Assembly (NCBI GenBank): GCA_964200185.2
Contig: CAXNAD020000373.1
Span: 1-20,844, forward strand
Length of the DNA stretch: 20,844 bases
Reading direction: 5' to 3'
From: Choristocarpus tenellus KU-1152
Lineage: Eukaryota > Phaeophyceae
Shown: one piece after another, positions 17,101-20,844 of the stretch
Layout of the letters: each line of letters opens with the position of its first letter
Position numbering within the stretch: the first letter of the stretch is position 1
Position numbers and translations under genes: made by a program
Notes under the pieces: model-generated
Told to the model about the DNA's origin: nothing
The model's database searches: none
Seen by the model: the letters and a program-made list of their open reading frames with translations, nothing else

Positions 17101-19933
17101 CAGAAGTGGTGGTCAGCTTTGAGGACGAGTTTCAAGGATGTGTACCTACATGTCAATGTGGTGCTGATGCAACAAGCTGCAGTACACAGAAGAACTAAGC
17201 AGAGGATCAACCATTTCGCTCTTTGACCTTTTTGGGCAGTGTTCTCTTACTCTTTTGTGATTATTTTGTTATGCAACATTTGACTTATAGCATTGAATAG
17301 TGAATTGTGGATTGTTAGGCCTTATCAAATATACCCCCTCATCTGTTAAACATGCATGCCATTAGTATACCTGACTCACTAGATGACACTGAGACAGTCT
17401 CCTATTCCACCGATATTGAGAACAGATGGCATACATGCCACTGACTCTAATTTCATTTCCTGCTGGGCAAGGATATTTTTCAATTGATGAAAGACACAAC
17501 TCACGGACTTACCAGCACTGTTGCCATAAAAGGTGGAAATGCCTCCGAAGTTGAGAATTGTTGAGACATTCGCAAATACTGCTCCTCCATATCCGTCTGC
17601 AATTGTGTTGAGGTGTTGTAGGAGTGTATTTCAACTTATAGTTTTGATGCCTTAGGAAACAGACCTTACACTCTTCGGACAGATTGCGGAGAAGGGCAAA
17701 GAATAGGTGAGTTTCTCATGTAAATTATGTTGAGCCTTCTATTCCTGATTAGATCAAATTTGTCCGAAATTCATTAATATTGAGACTAAGAATTCAGAAA
17801 CAGCTTAGCACTTGAGACTGATAAAGAGAATGGTATATATCAGCAACCTTTTTTTTGAGTTTGAATCATAGCTTTAAAAATTATTTCAAAAATTCCGATC
17901 ATATCATTGCTTCGATCGATGCAAAAACGTTGTGTAAATCAACTATTCCAATTGGAAAGATGTAAGTCCTCACTGTATCTGTTCTAGTTTTTCTGAAGAG
18001 GGAAGTGGTCAATGTAAATTAGAGGCGCCCATAGTTTCACTTGAAAGATGCCTGTATAAATGTGTATAATTCAGCTTTTTCTAGAAATACGTATAGGATA
18101 TACGCTGAAATGTGTTGCAAAGTTTCAAGCAGTAGAGAAATCAGTCATCTAAAGTCAAACTTAGAGTTTCATCAATTGAAATATGGGTAAATTACAAAAT
18201 ATAGAAAAATTGCCTTGATTTAAAACGGCCAAACTGGATACCTCTCTCATACTTTGGCTCAGTAAAACATTTACATTTGAGGGCATGTCTAGTGGTGGGT
18301 GTAGAGTGAAAACGGCTGAGTTGGAGAAGTCTAACTGATTAAGAGTAGTCAACTCTGAATTGTAGGGTCAACAGCAACACAGTTCATCCACACTTGTTCC
18401 ATTCAATGCTGAACTGTAGAAGGACTTTGGCAACATTAGTTTTGCAAAGGGAAAAAATTTTGGATCAACTTTAACTATTGGAGGGGCCTTCTACTATCAC
18501 CATTGAAGTGAGGTAGAATTGTAAGACTGGACTGTGAGGCAGGGGAATCTGTAGACCGAAAGAGATCTGAAAGTGTGCTGGCCATGCAGCTTCTTCTTGG
18601 AGACGAATGATCCCTAGTTTTGGGTGAGAGTTGCAAGTTTTTCTCACTCTATACCTAGGATTATATTCCGCCAACAGCTTCAGTAGCAGATGCAAGTAAC
18701 GGGAGAATGTTCCACATGAAGCCTCCTATGCCGTCGCTCTTTTTACGGGGAAGTATGTGAGAGCCAGAACAGGGTCTGTCAAGAGGGTTCTTTAATGAAA
18801 TGGGTAGTGGTTTCAAGGCAACACAGAGAGGAATCAATTACCCTTCCCCCTCTAAATACCCACAAAGAAAGCTGGGCAATCTCACTACAGGTAATATTAA
18901 TGTCAAACTACCATGGAAAATGCGCTAAGAATGGGTGAACAAATTCCTCACTGACACTACCATGTCTAACCGCATAACTAGTCCATTTTGAACAAGTAAT
19001 GTGAGTAGATGTATGGGCTGTAATACCCGTGGTATGTCGGGTAATCGAGTACTTTATCATCGATGATCATGTAAACTGAACGCATAGTTGATACATACGT
19101 CCTTCATCTCACTCCCGAAGCCGTCGACTTCGACATCGACACCATCCAATTCTAAATTTCTGTGTACTTGAATTACGTCAACTTCAATAAACAATATTTC
19201 AAATGTATGGCGTGATCAAGATTCATTCTTAGACGCTACACATACTTCCCCACCAAAGGCGTTGGCTACTGAGTGTAAAGTGTTGAGTATTGGTAATCAT
19301 ATCCTGGATAGATTAATGTCGTGAGACTGAGAACTGCCGCTAGGTGCTTTCATTTTAGAATTTCAGGACAGAGCCAAAAAAAAATCATCTTCCTAGAAGC
19401 CAAGACTTCTTCCTATCTTCACCTGCATGGTTATTTCTCCAACTTGACTCGCCCTTAAACGTGATATTTGTTGACGCACTAGATATCGCTCCGCCATTGT
19501 CCCTACGCATATTTTGTTCGAATGAGCAGCTTTCCACTGTCATACTCGAGTCCGAGGCATAAATCGCCCCACCCGACCCCGTAGAATTTCCGTTCGACAA
19601 AGTAAGGTCGAAAAGGTGCAATTCAGACCCAGACACAGAAAAGAGTTGATGGACGTTGCCTCCATCAACCACCGATGTTGAATCGCCGCTGCCGCAAATG
19701 CTAAGTTTGACACCGTCAAGAACGACAATCGTAAGGTCAATTACAATATGCCCTCGCCAGATCACCACAAAGGTTTCTTGACTCGAGTTTGTCAAATTTT
19801 GAACCAATAGGTTGGCGTCATCTGCATCCTCTACGATGAAGTCTGAGGGAGTCGAGCACAGCGTACCCAGTCCCCTCTCTGCTGTCAGCAGGAGTAAGGC
19901 AAAAATTGCGAACAAGTGAATCACCAAAGACAT
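1157..19933 (-). CDS. Beta-helix-repeat, Cys-rich, multi-pass membrane protein (14 exons)
   Basis: Predicted 1132-residue surface membrane protein. The exon chain is 19423-19933, 17513-17596, 16761-16844, 16461-16544, 15630-15713, 14630-14713, 13110-13193, 12280-12363, 10033-10116, 6711-7139, 6161-6378, 4366-4630, 3639-3904, 1157-2194. Phases agree at every junction and no in-frame stop appears. Order: signal peptide (residues 1-24), beta-helix coils with GGAI/GGGL and F-x-x-N-x-A motifs (about 120-590), Cys-rich segment (615-720), then about seven or eight hydrophobic segments (724-1100). The start is the first in-frame ATG and sits directly before a hydrophobic signal sequence; the open frame upstream begins only with TTG. 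The architecture matches, from memory, large stramenopile proteins annotated as Pmp-like or beta-helix membrane proteins. Sequons (N-x-S/T) are frequent, as expected of an extracellular domain. Role (adhesion, sensing or channel) is inference only. Extra coil exons in the long introns cannot be excluded. Confidence 0.88.
2195..3638 (-). other. Intron 13 (1444 bp), GC-AG type
   Basis: Starts GCAAGT and ends CTTCAG. The GC donor is required to keep WQIITQ in frame with FSEVANA. It includes a short duplicated patch at 2355-2450 and no supported exon. Confidence 0.75.
2355..2450. repeat. Short direct repeats
   Basis: GAGTACATAGTAGATAA occurs twice (about 2355 and 2418), and ATAAATATGAGAGTACA occurs twice (about 2373 and 2408), in an interleaved arrangement. 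This is a small local duplication inside intron 13. Confidence 0.6.
3639..3904 (-). CDS. Exon 13: end of Cys-rich region and first membrane helix
   Basis: 266 bp, phase 1 in, phase 0 out at a GC donor (CTCAG|GCAAGT). Encodes residues 699-787: CAVCDDGFAPGPSYSCSEC, then a strong hydrophobic helix at about 724-750 (LALGIGVSILALILTVIVVG), a basic cytosolic stretch and LKIVVVAWQIITQ. The WQI-x-TQ end continues into FSEVANASYP of exon 14, the usual family junction. Confidence 0.9.
3905..4365 (-). other. Intron 12 (461 bp)
   Basis: GTGAGT donor, TTTCCAG acceptor. The split codon T|AT gives GYKGA-Y-CAVC, an exact family fit. The exon 13 frame stays open upstream of the acceptor for about 37 codons and reads CRPCSPPLSTSSGFP, so use of an upstream acceptor is conceivable but would break the family motif. 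Confidence 0.65.
4366..4630 (-). CDS. Exon 12: Cys-rich juxtamembrane segment
   Basis: 265 bp, phase 0 in, phase 1 out (GCA T|GTGAGT). Encodes residues 611-698, with CHECPACSDC, the motif PECTPVPEHTRSN, then LDRGYWRATN, HECLQLGAC and CTGGYKGA. The VP-x-HT, G-(Y/F)-WRA and GY-x-G order is diagnostic, from memory, of the stramenopile membrane-protein family, where it precedes CAVC and the first membrane helix. Cysteines probably pair as EGF-like disulfides. Confidence 0.88.
4631..6160 (-). other. Intron 11 (1530 bp) with inverted-repeat element
   Basis: GTAATC donor, ATTGCAG acceptor, phase 0. Contains the TA-flanked inverted repeat 5710-5972. The plus-strand open frame 5357-5755 overlaps one arm of this repeat and is probably chance. 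Confidence 0.6.
5710..5972. mobile_element. Candidate TA-flanked inverted-repeat element
   Basis: Arms GAGTCAAACC-n4-GAGAGGTGGG at about 5712-5735 and the complement at about 5948-5970 pair with few mismatches; weaker pairing continues inward (TTGGAC/GTCCAA). A TA sits just outside each end (5708-5709 and 5973-5974). This fits a degraded non-autonomous DNA transposon of 263 bp. The terminal bases do not match perfectly, so the exact ends are uncertain. Confidence 0.5.
6161..6378 (-). CDS. Exon 11: last beta-helix coils and linker
   Basis: 218 bp entering in phase 1 and leaving in phase 0 (CAG|GTAATC). Encodes residues 538-610: GGSGGAILQAG, CMFENNIAS, LGPAISDAAS and FTGNS, then a linker beginning LYCDQG. 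The phase change marks the end of the repeat part. This linker feeds straight into the Cys-rich region. Confidence 0.87.
6379..6710 (-). other. Intron 10 (332 bp)
   Basis: GTGAAT donor, CTCCAG acceptor. Joins two phase-1 ends. Nothing else is seen in it. Confidence 0.65.
6711..7139 (-). CDS. Exon 10: five uninterrupted beta-helix coils
   Basis: 429 bp, phase 1-1, acceptor AAAGCAG and donor G|GTGAAT. Encodes residues 395-537 with five coil cores, MNGGAIFAI, TTGGAVAIY, ITGGGMACT, ETGGGLVTY and DGGGLLTLGG. Turns are FSGNRA, FHENTA, FVSNSA, FIDNTA and FSGNTA. The coils are about 24-30 residues, so this is the same fold as exons 2-9 without the intervening introns. One coil has an insertion (FSTDDGSNDIKPGIYS). 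Confidence 0.92.
8444..8625. mobile_element. Foldback or MITE-like inverted repeat with G/C-run arms
   Basis: A 182-bp segment whose ends are 20-bp inverted repeats with one mismatch: GACTCAAAGTATCTGGGGGG at 8444-8463, and its complement (with GACA) at 8606-8625. The left arm runs into a G-rich tract and the right arm starts from an 11-C run. No obvious target duplication is seen. The interior has no convincing reading frame. Confidence 0.55.
8898..8927. repeat. Near-perfect hairpin palindrome
   Basis: CAAATG...AGGAGT-AA-ACTCCT...CATTTG forms a 12-bp stem in two blocks separated by small unpaired bases. It may be the centre of an old foldback element or a chance palindrome. Confidence 0.4.
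10033..10116 (-). CDS. Exon 9: 28-residue beta-helix coil, divergent
   Basis: 84 bp, phase 1-1, acceptor TTTTTTCAG and donor G|GTGAGA. Encodes DNGGGLGLFDVIFEVGMSG then KFHCSSNIA. It has GGGL rather than GGAI and a cysteine in the closing turn, so it resembles the exon 10 coils more than exons 2-8. Confidence 0.86.
10808..11044. mobile_element. TA-flanked MITE with internal hairpin
   Basis: A 237-bp element bounded by perfect 11-bp terminal inverted repeats TCTTAGAGGGT (10808-10818 and 11034-11044), each flanked outside by TA. A second inverted block (GTCCATTTGGG and its complement) lies further in. At its core is a 9-bp stem, ACCTACTCC (10945-10953) with GGAGTAGGT (10964-10972), around a 10-nt loop. 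The TA target duplication suggests a non-autonomous element moved by a Tc1/mariner-type transposase. There is no coding capacity. Confidence 0.75.
11238..11655. repeat. Inverted-repeat pair, about 23-bp arms
   Basis: TTGGATTCCTTGG-type arm at 11238-11260 and its complement at 11633-11655, with one mismatch over 23 bp and weaker similarity continuing outward for about 10 bp. The 372-bp interior is not self-complementary by eye. Could be a decayed terminal-inverted-repeat element. No clear target duplication is visible. Confidence 0.5.
12280..12363 (-). CDS. Exon 8: 28-residue beta-helix coil
   Basis: 84 bp, phase 1-1, strong pyrimidine-tract acceptor TTTTTTTACAG and a weaker donor G|GTAATA. 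Encodes VNFGGAIRIYLDGILNITG then NLSLTNNIA. The frame stays open past the donor as far as about 12150. Confidence 0.87.
12364..13109 (-). other. Intron 7 (746 bp)
   Basis: GTAAGT donor and TTTTTTTACAG acceptor. No second exon is supported. The GCAG|GTGAGC at about 12554-12564 looks like a splice site, but no coil-like sequence adjoins it. Confidence 0.55.
13110..13193 (-). CDS. Exon 7: 28-residue beta-helix coil
   Basis: 84 bp, phase 1-1, acceptor TTCCAG and donor G|GTAAGT. Encodes GSNGGAIYIRESTYLTIGG then HSTSNDNSA. The usual aromatic in the closing turn is replaced by Ser-Asn, otherwise the coil is canonical. Confidence 0.88.
13194..14629 (-). other. Intron 6 (1436 bp) containing a dead exon
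   Basis: GTAAGT donor and TTCCAG acceptor as spliced around the pseudo-exon at 13898-13980. It holds two sets of the recurring intron blocks (near 13451 and 13670-13720; near 14195 and 14407-14460), so it equals two ordinary introns plus a broken coil exon. Confidence 0.7.
13898..13980 (-). pseudogene. Disabled beta-helix coil exon
   Basis: After a normal TTTCCAG acceptor, 83 bp align with exon 2 but one base is missing. The entering frame meets TAA where the first GG codon should be. The second half still reads SFILNFDGISIF then PNNNAG in another frame. The donor position reads GCAG|GAAAGG with no GT. Stop, frameshift and donor loss together make inclusion unlikely. Since neighbouring exons are symmetrical, skipping it leaves the frame intact. 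Confidence 0.75.
14630..14713 (-). CDS. Exon 6: 28-residue beta-helix coil
   Basis: 84 bp, phase 1-1, acceptor ATTCCAG and donor G|GTAAGT. Encodes SDTGGAIYSRIHSMLIMEG then NSTFYNNSA, the closest to a consensus coil in this gene. This exon and the flanking intron blocks make a good reference unit for finding decayed copies. Confidence 0.9.
14714..15629 (-). other. Intron 5 (916 bp) with shared repeat blocks
   Basis: GTGAGT donor, TTCCAG acceptor. Holds diverged copies of the recurring intron blocks near 14932 (GGTCACTCCA...), near 15161 (GAGTTGCATGAG) and near 15288 (AAAGACATTGGCAATAG). The plus-strand open frame at 15370-15555 shows no family signature and is not called. Confidence 0.65.
15630..15713 (-). 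CDS. Exon 5: 28-residue beta-helix coil
   Basis: 84 bp, phase 1-1, acceptor AATTGCAG and donor T|GTGAGT. Encodes NDDGGAMYAEQNSSIYSKG then NATFVSNTA. It shares a GGCAAT-CCACCTTT stretch with exon 6, consistent with a fairly recent common origin. Carries NSS and NAT sequons. Confidence 0.88.
15714..16460 (-). other. Intron 4 (747 bp) with shared repeat blocks
   Basis: GTGAGT donor, TTGCAG acceptor. Contains the intron blocks that recur along the gene: near 15862 (TCACTTCAGAAACAGC), near 16102 (GGTGGGTGTGGAGTT) and near 16228 (AAAGACATTGGCAATGG). The last also occurs near 15288 in intron 5. Confidence 0.65.
16461..16544 (-). CDS. Exon 4: 28-residue beta-helix coil
   Basis: 84 bp, phase 1-1, acceptor GCTCACAG and donor A|GTGAGT. 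Encodes KIDGGAIAAANISTIVSEG then TVAFARNAA. GGAI core and terminal N-A-A turn are kept; the strand contains an NIS sequon. Confidence 0.86.
16761..16844 (-). CDS. Exon 3: 28-residue beta-helix coil
   Basis: 84 bp, phase 1-1, acceptor TTTGGCAG and donor A|GTAGGT. Encodes GSSGGAIQISELSNLSMPG then VFSFESNTA. It is only 216 bp from exon 4, the shortest intron of the gene. Reading through the donor keeps an open frame of about 30 codons, so intron retention would not stop at once. Confidence 0.83.
16845..17512 (-). other. Intron 2 (668 bp)
   Basis: GTAAGT donor, TGGCAG acceptor. Contains a diverged copy of the intron block seen elsewhere (around 17390: GACAGTCTCC followed by a GATATTGAGAACAG-like stretch). 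No further exon is seen. Confidence 0.6.
17513..17596 (-). CDS. Exon 2: 28-residue beta-helix coil
   Basis: 84 bp, phase 1 at both ends, acceptor TTGCAG and donor G|GTAAGT. Encodes DGYGGAVFANVSTILNFGG then ISTFYGNSA, with a GGAV core, an alternating hydrophobic strand and the F-x-x-N-x-A turn. At DNA level it is closest to the broken exon at 13898-13980 (shared ATTCTCAACTT and GGCATTTCCA). Confidence 0.88.
17597..19422 (-). other. Intron 1 (1826 bp) with decayed repeat-unit sequence
   Basis: GTGAAG donor and TTGCAG acceptor. No intact 84-bp coil exon is visible. The stretch 18280-18440 resembles blocks found in introns further down the gene (GTGGGTGTAGAG, GAGTTGG, TTCAATGCTGAACTG). Beside it lies a degraded coil exon (18476-18548). 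A second weak GGxxGG-like stretch is at 18700-18745. The remainder up to 19422 holds nothing I can name. Confidence 0.6.
18476..18548 (-). pseudogene. Relic of a coil exon in intron 1
   Basis: Read on the minus strand after an acceptor-like TCTACAG, one frame gives SMVIVEGPSNS followed by a stop. This aligns with SMLIMEGNSTF of exon 6 at both DNA and protein level (shared ATG..GAAGGC...TCC spacing). The GGAI half is not recognisable, the span is about 73 rather than 84 bp, and no good donor follows. Its place next to intron-type repeat blocks supports a decayed duplicate. Chance similarity is possible. Confidence 0.35.
19423..19933 (-). CDS. Exon 1: signal peptide and N-terminal beta-helix
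   Basis: 511 bp, ending in phase 1 at GCAG|GTGAAG. It begins MSLVIHLFAIFALLLL, a classic signal-peptide core, with likely cleavage around residues 20-26. Then come a segment with several sequons (NLT, NSS) and a block rich in alternating hydrophobics (VIDLTIVVLDGVKLSICGSG) typical of the first rungs of a right-handed beta-helix. Two repeats with GGAIYAS and GGAISSA cores follow, the last ending NNHA at the splice site. The longer open frame reaching 19981 starts with TTG, so the ATG at 19933 is chosen. Confidence 0.85.
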
Positions 19934-19950
19934 CACGATCGCAACGTCAT
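19933..19950 (-). promoter_or_regulatory. Possible 5-codon uORF abutting the main start
   Basis: An upstream ATG at 19950 opens a five-codon frame (MTLRS) whose TGA stop overlaps the main ATG as TGATG. If the 5' UTR includes this stretch, ribosomes would terminate exactly where the main frame starts, a stop-start arrangement that allows reinitiation or dampens translation. The transcription start is unknown, so this is a sequence observation only. Confidence 0.3.
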
Positions 19951-20594
19951 CCACACTTAAGTCTGCTGTTTTCCACCACAACAGCCTAGGATCCGTGACT
20001 AGTGAGTGTTTAGAAGAACTGACTTGTGTGATAAACTATAACATAACCTGAATTCCTTAGACTATTGATTGGGATGACGGGTTAGAGAGATGAGTTTCGT
20101 AAAGGTTGGGTATGATGAAAGTAAGAATCATGAATTAAACTGTAAACACGTGAATTGAGAAGTCCTTTTTGTATAATCTCGCACACCACATTTTGTTGAT
20201 ATGACTTGTAGCTATATCGATTAATCCACAAGAACCAGAATTGACCAGTAAGAACGATTGTCAGAACAGAGATCCAATTCCGATGCTTACTCAACCATTT
20301 TCCTACTGTGATGTTGCTCCGTTATAGTACAACATCTACTATACGCTAAGGTTTTGGTTCTGTTCTGAATTTTATTAACTGACGTTATATTAATGAGGGA
20401 AGATCTGTAAACTTCATCTGTGACATGCGAAGACTCTGTCAATGCTAGCCTCAAAGACGTTTCGGTTTCTAATCCTATGGACAGAGATTTTCCGCAATAG
20501 GTTTGATATACGTCATAAACTGAAGAAGGGTGTTGGAGTTTTTTCGTGGCAAGTGACTTGAGTCAATTGAAGTTTTTGTACATGCGTGAATTAA
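19951..20594. other. 5' flanking region of the minus-strand gene
   Basis: No convincing gene. An AT-rich TTATAGTTTATC-like stretch lies on the minus strand about 100 bp before the ATG (near 20030-20042), too weak to call a TATA box. The short minus frame at 20082-20294 has no signature. Confidence 0.45.
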
Positions 20595-20844
20595 CCAACT
20601 CTGATAATGATCACTTCTGCTCCCTACAGGGACAAAGGTCTCCTCCTGGACATCACCTTCGCAGAGGTACAGGCCACCTCCCACCTCACTCATTCACCCG
20701 CTAGCAATGGTGTAGCTGCTGCTGCAGCTGAGGCGCACCCACTACGAGGGCTCCTTTGATCTTCGTAGTTATAACCTCAACACCTTTGCGGTGGAAAGTT
20801 TTGGGCGCCTCGGCAAGCAAGCGGAAAGCTTCCTAGATGAGCTG
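20595..20844 (+). pseudogene. Frameshifted retroelement-like pol C-terminal fragment
   Basis: One frame (20595-20759) reads SAPYRDKGLLLDITFAE, then an Ala-rich AAAAAEAH and a stop. A second frame from about 20740 to the window end reads HYEGSFDLRSYNLNTFAVES, then FGRLGKQAESFLDEL. The halves join smoothly if one extra base near 20737-20739 is discounted. The pattern (Y-R-x-K-x-L-L-x-D-I-T, Ala-rich patch, H-Y-x-x-x-F, V-E-S-F-G-R-L-G) resembles the region after the reverse transcriptase core in non-LTR-like elements of algae and oomycetes, from memory. The fragment continues beyond the window. Confidence 0.5.

Noticed and set aside
19087-19155. Plus-strand ERIVDTYVLHLTPEAVDFDI as a coding end
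   Set aside because: Only about 24 codons between stops, without family signature or splice support.
19185-19268. Minus NAFGGEVCVAS after an acceptor-like CTCAG as an extra coil exon
   Set aside because: A stop follows after about 17 codons, with no second half and no donor at the 84-bp position.
19934-19981. Longer N terminus starting at 19981
   Set aside because: The codon there is TTG; the first ATG at 19933 leads directly into a signal peptide.
1-20844. CRISPR arrays, operons, tRNA or rRNA genes
   Set aside because: The repeats are exon-intron units and inverted repeats in a eukaryotic gene; no RNA gene signature was seen.

Overview
The window looks like nuclear DNA of an intron-rich eukaryote, most likely a stramenopile and possibly an alga of the brown-algal side. 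It has no bacterial gene packing. Nearly all of it is one large gene on the minus strand whose exons can be placed by GT-AG (once GC-AG) borders, conserved phase and protein motifs. The protein architecture is one I recall from brown algae, pelagophytes and oomycetes: signal peptide, GGAI-type right-handed beta-helix repeats, a cysteine-rich stalk, then a multi-pass membrane domain. Species cannot be told from the sequence. The DNA is AT-rich by eye and carries several non-coding inverted-repeat elements.

Layout: 1-1156 is 3' flank with nothing convincing. 1157-19933 (minus) is the gene: 14 exons, a 3399-nt CDS, 1132 residues predicted. Exon 1 (19423-19933) encodes the signal peptide and the first beta-helix coils. 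Exons 2-9 (17513-17596 down to 10033-10116) are each exactly 84 bp, phase 1 at both ends, and each encodes one 28-residue coil. Exon 10 (6711-7139) holds five coils without an intron. Exon 11 (6161-6378) closes the helix. Exon 12 and the start of exon 13 encode the Cys-rich region. The rest of exon 13 and exon 14 encode the membrane domain. 19951-20594 is 5' flank. 20595-20844 (plus) is the frameshifted edge of a retroelement-like reading frame.

The middle of the gene seems to have grown by tandem duplication of exon-plus-intron units of about 0.7-1.0 kb. The introns share recognisable blocks, one copy is a broken pseudo-exon (13898-13980), and at least one further copy is only a relic (about 18476-18548). 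Because every coil exon is symmetrical, any of them can be skipped, lost or added without shifting the frame. The introns also host small inverted-repeat elements, the clearest being a TA-flanked MITE with an internal hairpin at 10808-11044.

The inferred product is a surface glycoprotein with an extendable beta-helix ectodomain on a polytopic membrane anchor. Its ligand and biochemical activity cannot be read from the sequence.
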